A stretch of DNA of 64,000 bases from CPC320 sp002336405 (GCA_949372595.1 CASIAN010000024.1:1-64000); one strand, 5' to 3'; shown: positions 44,615-54,265, counted from the first letter of the stretch. The notes: generated by a model not told the origin, from the letters alone. Translations and numbers: made by a program.

Positions 44615-45481
44615 TTATCCGGTCGCCACGGTCACAGCTGTTGCCGCCACAATATCCTCGACAGACGCACCGCGGCTCAGATCGCAGACCGGCTTGCGAA
44701 AGCCTTGCAAAAAAGGCCCCAACGCTTGGGCTGAAGCCAGTTCTTGGCACAGCTTATACCCGATATTTCCAGCGTTTAAGTCAGGAAAAACCAACACGTT
44801 GAAATCGCCAGACTGCACCCCTTTCTTGGCTCCAATAGCTTGGTTCAATGCCGCATCCGCCTGGATCGGACCAAAACTGTCGATGCCCAGATCTGACAGC
44901 GCATTGGCCGCCCCGCGCGTCAGATCAACCGAAGGTCCCTGGCCTGAATCGGCCGTTGAATACGACAAAAGCGCAACGCGGGGCGCGCCCAGCAAGCCCT
45001 GTGCCGACGCCGCAGTTGCGCAGGCGATATCAACCAGCTCCTCCTGCGACGGCGCAACATTCACTGCACAATCGGCAAAAATAAAACTGCGCCCATCAGG
45101 GAACAGCATCAGAAAAAACGAAGACGGTGTTTTGATCTTCGGATCCAAACCAATGGCGATGCTGGCCGCCTCGATCACCCGCTTCGTCGCACTGTCTGCC
45201 CCCGCTACCATAGCATCGGCTTGGCCCGCCGCCACCATTGCGGCGGCGCGATACAACGGTTTGGCCAGCAGACGCCTAGCAATTGCCTCTTTCATCCCTC
45301 GTGCCTTTGTCAGAACCTCGATTTGGTCATCGCAAATATCCGTAAGTGGCATCGGTTGGCACAGCCCATCCGCCTGCAAGCGGGCCGCTGCTTTGGCCAC
45401 TCGGGGATCATCCAACTCAGGAAACACCACCCTTGCGTTGCGCTCTTGGGCGCGCGCGTATATTTTTTCTAAAATCGACAT
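44615..45481 (-). CDS. pta: Phosphate acetyltransferase, short form
   Basis: The 288-residue protein is a PTA_PTB-type enzyme that turns acetyl phosphate and CoA into acetyl-CoA: RVVFPELDDPRVAKAAARL, MVAAGQADAMVAGADSAT, SSFFLMLFPDGRSFIFADCAVN, ALLSYSTADSGQGPSVD and PDLNAGNIGYKL. It has only the catalytic domain and is shorter than the common 330 residues. In taurine-degrading bacteria Pta is the step after Xsc. It is on the opposite strand to ackA and gltA; its GGAGG site and the gltA start are separated by only 33 bases. Confidence 0.9.
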   Translation of the reverse strand: MSILEKIYARAQERNARVVFPELDDPRVAKAAARLQADGLCQPMPLTDICDDQIEVLTKARGMKEAIARRLLAKPLYRAAAMVAAGQADAMVAGADSATKRVIEAASIAIGLDPKIKTPSSFFLMLFPDGRSFIFADCAVNVAPSQEELVDIACATAASAQGLLGAPRVALLSYSTADSGQGPSVDLTRGAANALSDLGIDSFGPIQADAALNQAIGAKKGVQSGDFNVLVFPDLNAGNIGYKLCQELASAQALGPFLQGFRKPVCDLSRGASVEDIVAATAVTVATG

Positions 45482-45514
45482 GTATACCTCCGTGTACAGT
45501 CGCAGGAGACAGTA

Positions 45515-46648
45515 ATGACCGAAAACGTCAAGATAAACCGTGGCCTAAAAGGCATCTATTTCGAACGCTCAGGTGTCAGCCATATCGATGGTACCAAGGG
45601 TGAATTAAGTTACCGTGGGTATTCAATCCACGATCTGGCAACAAAATCAACATTCGAGGAAGTCGCCTATCTGCTGATTTTTGGCGAGTTGCCGAACACC
45701 GAAGAGCTGTCTGATTTTGATGCACGTTTAAAAGCTGCAAGGCACCTGCCACAAGAAATTTATCAGATTATCGAGGCAACAAAATCCGGACATCCTATGG
45801 ATGTTTTGCGCACAGCAACATCGGCACTAGCGGCGCTTGAGCCACAAAGTCTGCAACTCGGAGAAGAGGCATTTATTGAAAACGGCATACGCCTGACCAG
45901 TCAGCTGCCAATGATCATCGCGGCCCATGAGACGCTGCGCAACGGGCGCACACTGGTGTCACCGGATCCCAATTTATCGCATGCGGCCAACTGGCTGTGG
46001 ATGCTAAAAGGCGAAGTGCCCTCGGCGGATGCGGCGCGGCTGGCAGATGTCGATTTCATCTTGCATGCCGAACACGGGTCCAACGCGTCAAGTTTTGCCG
46101 CACGGGTGACGATCGGCACTGAGGCCAATCTGCACGGCGCCGTTGTCACCGCATTGGCCACACTGGCCGGACCAGCCCATGGCGGGGCTGCTGAAGATGT
46201 GATGAAAATGGTAATGGAAATCGGCACACCGGACAAAGCGGCTGATTATGTCAAAGCCAAGCGGGCGGCGCGCGAACCGGTGACGGGATTTGGTCACCGG
46301 GTCTACCGTGCCGAAGACCCCCGTGCCCGCCACATGCGCGAGGGCGTGCGCAAACTGGGCCAAGAAATGGGCGCACCGGAATGGTATGAGATACTGCAAG
46401 GCGTCGTCGATGCGATGAAACCCTATGCGCGCCACGGCCTGAATGTGAACGTCGACTTTTATTCTGGTGTGGTCTATCAACTGCACGGTATTCCAATGGA
46501 TCTCTACGTCCCGATCTTTGCCATTGGGCGCATGCCCGGTTGGATCATACAATGTCTCGAACAGCAGCGCGGTAATATTTTGATACGACCCCTGACACTT
46601 TATAATGGCCCGGAAATGCGGCCTTTCAAAACCCTGAAAATGCGCTAA
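45515..46648 (+). CDS. Citrate synthase
   Basis: The 377-residue enzyme is of the shorter citrate/2-methylcitrate synthase type. Catalytic residues are in HAEHGSNASSF and GPAHGGAAEDV (histidines) and VDFYSGVVYQL (aspartate); GFGHRVYRAEDPRARHM binds oxaloacetate and CoA. Its place between pta and the sulfite-oxidising genes suggests it serves to commit acetyl-CoA made from taurine to the TCA cycle. A methylcitrate synthase cannot be excluded. An AGGAG site precedes the ATG; the promoter must overlap pta because only 33 bases separate the two starts. Confidence 0.85.
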   Translation: MTENVKINRGLKGIYFERSGVSHIDGTKGELSYRGYSIHDLATKSTFEEVAYLLIFGELPNTEELSDFDARLKAARHLPQEIYQIIEATKSGHPMDVLRTATSALAALEPQSLQLGEEAFIENGIRLTSQLPMIIAAHETLRNGRTLVSPDPNLSHAANWLWMLKGEVPSADAARLADVDFILHAEHGSNASSFAARVTIGTEANLHGAVVTALATLAGPAHGGAAEDVMKMVMEIGTPDKAADYVKAKRAAREPVTGFGHRVYRAEDPRARHMREGVRKLGQEMGAPEWYEILQGVVDAMKPYARHGLNVNVDFYSGVVYQLHGIPMDLYVPIFAIGRMPGWIIQCLEQQRGNILIRPLTLYNGPEMRPFKTLKMR

Positions 46649-46734
46649 TATCCCATCATACTTGGCAGCTTTATTCTCTTCGCAAAAAGAAAGTTCATGC
46701 AACCCATGAGTTCAACACAGGACAGTAAAAAGCC

Positions 46735-47772
46735 ATGGCTCTTGCAAGCATACCCTTTGCCGTTTCCCTTCGGATTTCAAAACTCAAAAACCGCCTATAT
46801 AGCGTGTTTCCGGGGGTGATTGTGTCAATGATCGTCGCAACCACAGCGCAGTTTCTCGCAGACCACTACAGCACCCCGGTTATGTTGCTGGCACTGTTGT
46901 TGGGCATGGCGGTCAGCTTTCTCGGTGAGGAGGGTAAAACCGTCGCTGGTATCAGCTTTACCAGCAAAACGCTGTTGCGGGTTGGGGTGGCACTTTTGGG
47001 TGTAAGGATCAGCGCCGACCTGATTATCGGATTGGGCCCGCAATTGATTGCGCTGGTGGTGGTTGGTGTTTTGGCCACAATTGCATTCGGACTTGGGGTG
47101 GCGCGTTTCTTTGGCCACGGCTGGCGGTTTGGCTTGCTCACTGCCAGCGCAGTGGCGATCTGCGGTGCCTCAGCGGCAATGGCCATCAGCGCGATATTGC
47201 CAAAAGATGACCGCAGCGAACAGCGCCTGATCTTTACCGTATTGGGCGTCACGGTGTTGTCGACGATGGCCATGGTGGCCTATCCGGTTGTGGTCAATAC
47301 ACTCGACATTGGCGAAACCGGTGGCGGCGTATTTCTGGGGGGCACGATCCACGATGTCGCACAGGTGGTTGGAGCCGGATTTTCAATCTCTGAGGCAACT
47401 GGTGACACCGCCACTTTGGTGAAATTGATCCGGGTGGCGCTGTTGGCACCGGTCGTTTTGGTTGCCTCGGTTATCATCCGCAGCTTCGCCCAGCCACCCG
47501 AAGACGGAAAAAAACCGCCGTTGCTGCCAACCTTTGTGGTGTTTTTTCTTGGGCTTGCAACGTTGAATTCACTGCACCTGATCCCGGCCCAAGTCGCCAT
47601 CTTTCTAAGCGAGGCCTCGCGGTGGCTGCTGCTGACCGCAATCGCAGCGGTGGGCATGAAAACAAATCTCAAGCACGTGTTGGCCGTTGGTGGCCCAGCA
47701 ATCGCACTTTTATTCACCGAGACACTTTTTATCGCAAGCTTTGTCCTGATTGGGATTGCTGCTTTGCCATGA
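46735..47772 (+). CDS. YeiH/UPF0324-family membrane protein, candidate sulfate or sulfite exporter
   Basis: The 345-residue protein has about ten membrane helices and the family stretches TSKTLLRVGVALLGVRIS, AVAICGASAAMAISAILP, GTIHDVAQVVGAGFSIS and VGMKTNLKHVLAVGG. Homologues next to xsc genes have been proposed as sulfate exporters. Here it sits between citrate synthase and the sulfite dehydrogenase, matching a role in expelling sulfate (or sulfite) made from taurine. The transport activity is inferred. The exact start is uncertain. Confidence 0.8.
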   Translation: MALASIPFAVSLRISKLKNRLYSVFPGVIVSMIVATTAQFLADHYSTPVMLLALLLGMAVSFLGEEGKTVAGISFTSKTLLRVGVALLGVRISADLIIGLGPQLIALVVVGVLATIAFGLGVARFFGHGWRFGLLTASAVAICGASAAMAISAILPKDDRSEQRLIFTVLGVTVLSTMAMVAYPVVVNTLDIGETGGGVFLGGTIHDVAQVVGAGFSISEATGDTATLVKLIRVALLAPVVLVASVIIRSFAQPPEDGKKPPLLPTFVVFFLGLATLNSLHLIPAQVAIFLSEASRWLLLTAIAAVGMKTNLKHVLAVGGPAIALLFTETLFIASFVLIGIAALP

Positions 47773-47798
47773 CATAAACCATCCATAAAGGACGCCAG

Positions 47799-50621
47799 AT
47801 GAGCTTCGAGCAACCTATATTGAATACCTCACCAGAGGTCTCGGATGAAATCCGCAAGACCACGTGTTACATGTGCGCCTGCCGCTGCGGAATTAACGTG
47901 CATTTAAAACAGGGCAAGGTCGCCTATATCGAAGGCAACCGTGACCATCCGGTCAACAAGGGTGTCCTATGCGCCAAGGGCAGCGCCGGTATTATGCAGG
48001 TCAATGCCCCGTCGCGCCTACAGACGCCCTTGAAACGTGTCGGCCCAAGGGGCTCTGGTGAATTTGAGGAAATCAGCTGGGACGAAGCCCTAAGTATGGC
48101 CACCAATTTGTTGGAGCCGATCCGCAAGAACAACCCTGAAAAACTCGCATTTTTCACCGGACGCGATCAGTCACAATCCTTCACTAGCTTTTGGGCACAG
48201 AATTTTGGTACGCCCAATTATGCCGCGCATGGCGGATTCTGTTCGGTGAATATGGCTGCCGCTGGCATTTATACCATGGGGGGCGCATTTTGGGAATTTG
48301 GCCAACCCGACTGGGACCACACCAAATTGTTCATGTTGTTCGGTGTGGCCGAAGACCATGACAGCAACCCGATCAAAATGGGGCTGGGCAAGATAAAAGC
48401 CCGAGGCGCCAAAGTCATCGGCGTCAATCCGATCCGGTCGGGCTATAACGCAATTGCAGATGAATGGGTCGGCATCACCCCGGGAACCGATGGCTTGTTC
48501 ATCCTCGCCCTCGTGCATGAATTGATGCGCGCTGGCAAAATGGACCTCGACTATCTGGCCCGCTATACAAATGCACCGGTTTTGATCAATAGCGACCCCA
48601 AATCCCCCGAGCACGGCCTGTTGATGCGCGACGCCGACGGCAAACAGTTGGTTGTCGACAGCGTGACTGGAAAACTGGCCCCATTTGACCGGCCCGGAGT
48701 GCGACCCGACCTATCGGCCACCTATCGCCACGGCGGCGTGACACACCGGCCCGTGTTTCATCTGATGGTCGAGCGCTATCTCGATCCAAGCTATTCAGCC
48801 GATGCGGTCACAGAAAGGGTCGGGATCGCGGCAGATAAAATTCGTCGGATTGCGGCGGAAATCGCCCGCGTTGCTTTTGACGAGGCCATCGAGTTAGACC
48901 AGGAATGGACTGATTTTCGCGGAGAAACCCATGATAAAATGATTGGCCGCCCAGTCAGTTTTCACGCCATGCGTGGCATTTCCGCCCATTCCAACGGCTT
49001 TCAGACCTGCCGGGCCTTGCATGTCTTGCAAATCATTCTCGGCACCGTCGAAGTACCTGGCGGATTCCGCTTTAAACCGCCCTATCCCAAACCCCCGGAA
49101 ATACACCCCAAGCCGCATTGCAAAGTAACCCCCGGCGCGCCGCTGAACGGCCCGCACCTAGGATTTGTCCACGGACCCGATGATCTGGCACTGAAAGCCG
49201 ATGGATCGCCAGCGCGGATCGACAAGGCCTTCACATGGGAAAACCCGATGTCAGCCCATGGGCTGATGCATATGGTGATCTCGAACGCCCATGCCGGCGA
49301 CCCCTATAAGATAGACACATTGTTTATGTATATGGCTAATATGTCGTGGAACAGCTCGATGAACACCAGCGGTGTGATTGAGATGCTGACAGATACAGAT
49401 GAAAACGGCGACTATGTGATCCCCAACATCATTTATTCGGATGCTTATTCGTCGGAAATGGTCGCCTATGCCGATCTTATCCTGCCCGACACCACCTATC
49501 TGGAACGTCATGATTGTATCAGCCTTCTGGACCGGCCAATCTGCGAAGCGGATGCCGCCGCCGACGCCATTCGCTGGCCGGTGATCGAGCCCGACCGCAA
49601 TGTGCGCGGCTTCCAATCAGTACTGTGTGAACTGGGTGCCCGGCTCAGCTTGCCGGGCTTTACCAATGAAGATGGCAGCCAGAAATATGCGGATTATGCC
49701 GACTATATCGTCAACCACATCCGCAAACCCGGCATCGGCCCACTTGCCGGATTTCGGGGTGACGGCTCAGATATTGGCCGCGGTGAAGTCAACAAGGACC
49801 AATTGAACCGCTATATCGAAAACGGCGGCTTTTTTGTCGAACACATACCAGACGGGGCGCATTACTATAAACCTTGGAACACTAAATATCAGGACTGGGC
49901 GGTCAAGATGGGCCTGTATGACAGCCCCCAGCCCTATCTGTTTCAGCTCTATGTCGAGCCGATGCGCCGCTTTCAATTGGCCGCCGAAGGCCATGGCGAC
50001 CGGCAGCCGCCGGATCATCTCAGAGAACAGATAAAAACCACACTCGATCCACTGCCAATCTGGTATGCCCCGTTTGAAGACAGCCATGTGGACCCCGAAG
50101 AATATCCCATCCATGCCCTGACCCAGCGGCCGATGGCGATGTATCATTCGTGGGGCAGCCAAAACGCTTGGCTGCGGCAAATCCACGGCCATAACCCCCT
50201 GTATCTGCCGACCAAACTGATGACGCAGCATGATCTGACAGACGGCGATTGGGCAACCGTCAGTTCGGTGCATGGATCAATCACTGTGCCAGTGGCGCAT
50301 ATGGCGGCACTGAATGAAAACACCGTCTGGACGTGGAACGCGATTGGCAAACGCAAAGGCGCATGGGCGCTGGGTGAGGAAAGCTCTGAGGCCACAAAAG
50401 GCTTTTTGCTCAATCACCTGATCCATGAGTTGCTGCCCCCGAAAGGTGATGGCCTGAGATGGGCCAATTCGGACCCGATCACCGGCCAGGCTGCGTGGTT
50501 TGACCTGCGGGTCAAAATCGCCAAAGCCGAGACAGCCAATGAAAGCCAGCCCGCCTTCGATGCGATCAAATCGCCCGTGGGCGTTGGGCCAGCAGAACTT
50601 ACTTGGAAGGTCAGCCAATGA
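47799..50621 (+). CDS. soeA: Sulfite dehydrogenase molybdopterin subunit SoeA
   Basis: The 940-residue oxidoreductase of the DMSO-reductase family has an N-terminal iron-sulfur motif with Cys23, 26, 28 or 30 and 58 (TTCYMCACRCGI ... GVLCAKGS), then the molybdenum-pterin domains and a terminal pterin-binding domain (QRPMAMYHSWGSQNAWLRQI). There is no twin-arginine signal, so it is cytoplasmic like SoeA of Allochromatium. With SoeB and SoeC it oxidises sulfite to sulfate and feeds the quinone pool. The soeB ATG overlaps its stop (ATGA). The taurine context favours sulfite over other substrates of this family. Confidence 0.85.
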   Translation: MSFEQPILNTSPEVSDEIRKTTCYMCACRCGINVHLKQGKVAYIEGNRDHPVNKGVLCAKGSAGIMQVNAPSRLQTPLKRVGPRGSGEFEEISWDEALSMATNLLEPIRKNNPEKLAFFTGRDQSQSFTSFWAQNFGTPNYAAHGGFCSVNMAAAGIYTMGGAFWEFGQPDWDHTKLFMLFGVAEDHDSNPIKMGLGKIKARGAKVIGVNPIRSGYNAIADEWVGITPGTDGLFILALVHELMRAGKMDLDYLARYTNAPVLINSDPKSPEHGLLMRDADGKQLVVDSVTGKLAPFDRPGVRPDLSATYRHGGVTHRPVFHLMVERYLDPSYSADAVTERVGIAADKIRRIAAEIARVAFDEAIELDQEWTDFRGETHDKMIGRPVSFHAMRGISAHSNGFQTCRALHVLQIILGTVEVPGGFRFKPPYPKPPEIHPKPHCKVTPGAPLNGPHLGFVHGPDDLALKADGSPARIDKAFTWENPMSAHGLMHMVISNAHAGDPYKIDTLFMYMANMSWNSSMNTSGVIEMLTDTDENGDYVIPNIIYSDAYSSEMVAYADLILPDTTYLERHDCISLLDRPICEADAAADAIRWPVIEPDRNVRGFQSVLCELGARLSLPGFTNEDGSQKYADYADYIVNHIRKPGIGPLAGFRGDGSDIGRGEVNKDQLNRYIENGGFFVEHIPDGAHYYKPWNTKYQDWAVKMGLYDSPQPYLFQLYVEPMRRFQLAAEGHGDRQPPDHLREQIKTTLDPLPIWYAPFEDSHVDPEEYPIHALTQRPMAMYHSWGSQNAWLRQIHGHNPLYLPTKLMTQHDLTDGDWATVSSVHGSITVPVAHMAALNENTVWTWNAIGKRKGAWALGEESSEATKGFLLNHLIHELLPPKGDGLRWANSDPITGQAAWFDLRVKIAKAETANESQPAFDAIKSPVGVGPAELTWKVSQ

Positions 50622-51364
50622 CACAGCTCCCCGAAACCACCCAGCGCAAACTGGGCCTTGTGATCGATCTTGATACCTGCGTCGGCTGTCATGCCTGCGT
50701 AATCAGTTGCAAAGGCTGGAACACCGAAAACTATGGGGCACCGCTCAGCGATCAAAACCCCTATAACAAAGAGGCTTCAGGCACCTTCCTGAACCGGGTG
50801 CACAGCTATGAGGTGCAGCCCGATATCGGCGCGGCACAGTTGATCCATTTCCCGAAATCCTGCCTGCATTGTGACGATGCGCCCTGCGTGACTGTGTGCC
50901 CGACTGGGGCCAGCTATAAACGCGTCGAGGACGGGATTGTGCTGGTCAATGAAAGCGACTGCATCGGCTGTGGGCTCTGCGCCTGGGCCTGCCCGTACGG
51001 CGCGCGCGAGTTGGACGCCTCAGAAGGCGTGATGAAGAAATGTACGCTCTGCGTCGACCGGATTTACAACGAAAATCTGCCCGAAGAAGATCGGGTTCCA
51101 TCCTGTGTGCGGACCTGTCCGGCCGGGGCACGCCATTTCGGCGATCTTGGCGATGAAGACAGCGCGGTCAGCCAGTTAGTGGCCGAGCGCGGCGGAATGG
51201 ATCTTATGCCCGAGTTGGGCACCAAACCGGTCAATAAATACCTGCCGCCCCGGCCTAAAGACACATTGGATGAAATCGACATTCTCGCGCCCCTTCTCGC
51301 GCCTGTTGCCGAAGACCCCAAGGGGTTCATGGGCTGGCTTGATAAAACACTGGAGAAACTCTGA
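50618..51364 (+). CDS. soeB: Sulfite dehydrogenase iron-sulfur subunit SoeB
   Basis: The 248-residue subunit starts at 50618 (MTQLPETTQRK), overlapping the soeA stop; a frame from 50603 reaches into soeA. It has four cysteine clusters of the DmsB/SoeB kind: CVGCHACVISC, CLHCDDAPCVTVCPTGA, CIGCGLCAWACPYGA and KKCTLCVDRI with VPSCVRTCPAGA. These pass electrons from SoeA to the membrane subunit. It overlaps soeC by one base (TGATG). Confidence 0.9.
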   Translation: MTQLPETTQRKLGLVIDLDTCVGCHACVISCKGWNTENYGAPLSDQNPYNKEASGTFLNRVHSYEVQPDIGAAQLIHFPKSCLHCDDAPCVTVCPTGASYKRVEDGIVLVNESDCIGCGLCAWACPYGARELDASEGVMKKCTLCVDRIYNENLPEEDRVPSCVRTCPAGARHFGDLGDEDSAVSQLVAERGGMDLMPELGTKPVNKYLPPRPKDTLDEIDILAPLLAPVAEDPKGFMGWLDKTLEKL

Positions 51365-52239
51365 TGCATCCAGCGCCTTCTGTCATTTTATTCACCACCC
51401 TGTCCGGCATTGGCTTTGGACTTTTGGCCTTTTTGGGGCTTGGCCTGCCCGTGGTAACAGGGTGGCTGGCCTTTGCTTTTTTTGCCGTTGCCTATCTGCT
51501 GGCGGTCGGCGGACTGCTGGCGTCGACCTTTCATTTGGGCCATCCAGAACGGGCACTGAAAGCCTTTAGCCAGTGGCAGACAAGTTGGCTCAGCCGCGAG
51601 GCCTGGGCCGCTGTTGGCGCTTTGGTGGTCATGGGGATCTATGGCGCAGGGCTGGTTTTCTTAGACCTGCGCATGCCGATTTTGGGCCAGATCGGCGCAG
51701 CACTCTCGCTGGCGACGGTCTATTGTACTTCGATGATCTATGCGCAGCTGAAAACTGTTCCGCGCTGGAACATGCCACTGACACCGGTACTATTTGTCAG
51801 CCTGTCTCTGGCAGGAGGGGCGCTTCTGGCAGGCGCAGGGTTTCTGGCGCTTATCCTGCTGGGATCGGCAGGCTGCGTGCAGATCGCCTATTGGGTTGTG
51901 GGCGATACCCGCCTTAAACGTTCGGGCACCACCATAGAAAGCGCAACCGGCCTTGGCCACATCGGTTCTGTACGAGCCTTCGAACCACCCCATACCGGGA
52001 CCAATTATCTGATGAGCGAATTTATGCACGTTGTTGGTCGCAAACATGCAGCAAAACTGCGGATTATTGCCTTGGGTTTGATGGTGCTCGCACCAGTCAT
52101 ACTGATCATGAGCCCGTTCAATTATGTTTTGGCGCTGCTTCTGGCCGCTGCGACACATCTGGCCGGTGTCTGTGTATCGCGCTGGTTATTTTTTGCGCAG
52201 GCCGAACACGTCGTAGGACTTTATTACGGCAAGCGCTAG
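51364..52239 (+). CDS. soeC: Sulfite dehydrogenase membrane subunit SoeC (DmsC-like)
   Basis: The 291-residue polytopic protein has about eight membrane helices and the DmsC-type segments STFHLGHPERALKAFSQW and SEFMHVVGRKHAAKLRIIAL. It anchors SoeAB and reduces quinone. No haem-ligating histidine pattern is evident, as is usual for DmsC relatives. It is the last gene of the soe operon, followed by a terminator. Confidence 0.88.
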   Translation: MHPAPSVILFTTLSGIGFGLLAFLGLGLPVVTGWLAFAFFAVAYLLAVGGLLASTFHLGHPERALKAFSQWQTSWLSREAWAAVGALVVMGIYGAGLVFLDLRMPILGQIGAALSLATVYCTSMIYAQLKTVPRWNMPLTPVLFVSLSLAGGALLAGAGFLALILLGSAGCVQIAYWVVGDTRLKRSGTTIESATGLGHIGSVRAFEPPHTGTNYLMSEFMHVVGRKHAAKLRIIALGLMVLAPVILIMSPFNYVLALLLAAATHLAGVCVSRWLFFAQAEHVVGLYYGKR

Positions 52240-52258
52240 CACCGAGCGGTCAATATCT

Positions 52259-52296
52259 GTCTCTGGGCTGTCCCCGCCCGGAGACCCCAAATTTTT
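52259..52296 (+). terminator. Terminator after soeC, usable from both sides
   Basis: GTCTCTGGGC pairs with GCCCGGAGAC (one G-T pair) around a 7-base loop, followed by AAATTTTT. It lies between convergent soeC and the gene at 52306. Confidence 0.8.
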
Positions 52297-52305
52297 CGGC
52301 ATCCT

Positions 52306-52965
52306 CTAATCTGTTTTGAACAACCGGCGCAGCCGTCCTGCAAAACGCCCAGCGCGCACCTTGACACCAGATCCGGCTTCTTCAAGAGTGTCCGCCACAT
52401 CTTCCAGAACAGGATCGACCCGCGCGGCCCAAAACCGCAGCCAGCGCACCCTAATCATCCAAAAAACGCCAAAAATCCCAATCAAGGTCAAGATATTTTG
52501 CCAGGGGATCACCCGCATCTCTGGATCCTCAATCACCCGCATCCGCACCACATTTGGATAAATCGACAACAGCTCTGACCGCCAGCCATAGTGCCGCAAC
52601 AAAACCCATGTCATCGTCTCGGCATTTTTGGTCGAAATCAGGTCCGTTGCCTGCGCCTGTATATTTGACGTGCCAAACTTGAAATAGGGCGGCCAGCCCC
52701 AACCAGTATCTTCGTTGCGGTAAACGCTGACACTGCCGTCGGTACGCACCGCACTGATTAACCGAAGATCACGGCTTTGCAGCGTCCCATCACCATTTTG
52801 ATTATCCGCATAGAAAATTTGGTTGAACCCACCAAAATCACGTCGAATGATATCGGTCCCGGTGATCCGCAGTATATCGTGCTGCGGCAGTGTGTAGTGC
52901 AAAAATCCAAGTACCAGTGATATAAAAACCAATCGAAACGTCCAAATAAAATAAGCCATATTCAT
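52306..52965 (-). CDS. DUF1523-like membrane protein
   Basis: The 219-residue protein has an N-terminal membrane helix (about residues 5-24), an extracytoplasmic domain with HDILRITGTDIIRRDFGG, ADNQNGDGTLQSRDLRLIS and a Trp-rich VYRNEDTGWGWPPYFKF, a second helix (about 155-175, ILTLIGIFGVFWMIRVRWLRFW) and a basic cytoplasmic tail. The pattern fits the DUF1523 family, common in Rhodobacterales and of unknown function. It is a single gene, convergent with soeC. Confidence 0.75.
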   Translation of the reverse strand: MNMAYFIWTFRLVFISLVLGFLHYTLPQHDILRITGTDIIRRDFGGFNQIFYADNQNGDGTLQSRDLRLISAVRTDGSVSVYRNEDTGWGWPPYFKFGTSNIQAQATDLISTKNAETMTWVLLRHYGWRSELLSIYPNVVRMRVIEDPEMRVIPWQNILTLIGIFGVFWMIRVRWLRFWAARVDPVLEDVADTLEEAGSGVKVRAGRFAGRLRRLFKTD

Positions 52966-53056
52966 CCTGCAAAAACCTCAGACGAACATAAGCAGCCCCA
53001 GGGGATCAAACAACCCTGAAAGCCCGCGCACCAAATAGGGCGCGGGCGCTTGCAGG

Positions 53057-54265
53057 TTATCCAACGATATTAAAGTCCGGCCCGTAGGGATATCCGGTTA
53101 ACCGCTCGTTGCCAGTTTCGGTGATCAATAAAATATCGTGTTCGCGGTATCCCCCTGCACCGGGCATGCCTTGGGGTAAGGTCAGCATCGGTTCCATTGA
53201 AATTACCATACCGGGGGTCAGCACTGTCTCGATATCCTCACGCAATTCCAACCCCGCCTCGCGGCCATAATAATGCGACAGCACCCCAAACGAATGCCCA
53301 TAGCCAAAACTGCGATACCGCAACAGATCCTCTTGTTCGAAAAACTGGTTCAGTTGTGCGGTGACTGCGGCACAGGTGGTACCGGGTCGCAACAGCGTCA
53401 TTCCCAATTCATGCGCTGCCACATTTGCCTGCCACAGACGCAGGCTTTCGCGATCGACCTCGCGCACGAACAATGTGCGCTCAAGCGCGGTATAATAGCC
53501 ACTGATCATTGGAAACGTATTCAACGACAGGATGTCGCCACCCTCAAGCCTGCGGCCCGTCACCGGGTTATGCGCCCCATCGGTATTGAGACCCGATTGG
53601 AACCACACCCATGTGTCGCGGTATTCCGCCTGTGGAAATCGGCGGGTGATCTCGGTCTCCATCGCGTTGCGACCCACCATTGCAACTTCAATTTCGCGCG
53701 CCCCTTCGCGAATGGCATCACGGATGGCATAGCCCCCAATATCAGCCACTTGCGCGCCTTGGCGGATCAACGCAATTTCAGCTGTTGATTTATGCAGTCT
53801 TTGACGCATCGTGGCCGATGCCAGATCAACGATCCGCTCAGGTCTTAAAAATGTCTCCAGCGTGGCGCGCTGCGCCACCACCAGATGATCAGCCTCATAG
53901 CCAATCACTTGTCCGGTTCCGGTCACATGATGAATGGCTCGCCAGAAATTATCCCGCTGCCAATCGCTGTAGGTCAGATTGTCCCCATAGCAGCGGCGCC
54001 AGGGCTGGCCGGCATCAATGCCCGCCGAAATCGTGACCGATTGATTGGCCGTTACAACCAACGCATAGGGGCGACCAAAGGCGCAGTACAAGAACCCTGC
54101 ATAATATGCGATATTATGCATGGAAGTGAGCACGGCAGCGGTGCAACCGACCTGCCGCATCGTGGCACGAAGCAACGACAAACGCGCTTCATACTCGGTG
54201 TCAGAGAACGGCAAACAGGCCTTTTCTCCATTGTGGAATTGATACATATCAGGACGCATTGTCAT
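53057..54265 (-). CDS. Creatinase (creatine amidinohydrolase)
   Basis: The 402-residue M24-fold protein resembles Pseudomonas creatinase along its whole length rather than aminopeptidase P: HNIAYYAGFLYCAFGRPYALVVT, DAGQPWRRCYGDNLTYSDWQRDN, GAQVADIGGYAI, TWVWFQSGLNTDGAHNPVTGR (catalytic His region), NTFPMISGYYTALERTLF, YGHSFGVLSHYYGREAGLELRED and MPGAGGYREHDILL. The enzyme hydrolyses creatine to sarcosine and urea and, unlike other M24 proteins, needs no metal. Substrate use is inferred from this close similarity. Its direct neighbours are an alpha/beta hydrolase and a semialdehyde dehydrogenase; no sarcosine oxidase is in view. Confidence 0.88.
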   Translation of the reverse strand: MTMRPDMYQFHNGEKACLPFSDTEYEARLSLLRATMRQVGCTAAVLTSMHNIAYYAGFLYCAFGRPYALVVTANQSVTISAGIDAGQPWRRCYGDNLTYSDWQRDNFWRAIHHVTGTGQVIGYEADHLVVAQRATLETFLRPERIVDLASATMRQRLHKSTAEIALIRQGAQVADIGGYAIRDAIREGAREIEVAMVGRNAMETEITRRFPQAEYRDTWVWFQSGLNTDGAHNPVTGRRLEGGDILSLNTFPMISGYYTALERTLFVREVDRESLRLWQANVAAHELGMTLLRPGTTCAAVTAQLNQFFEQEDLLRYRSFGYGHSFGVLSHYYGREAGLELREDIETVLTPGMVISMEPMLTLPQGMPGAGGYREHDILLITETGNERLTGYPYGPDFNIVG

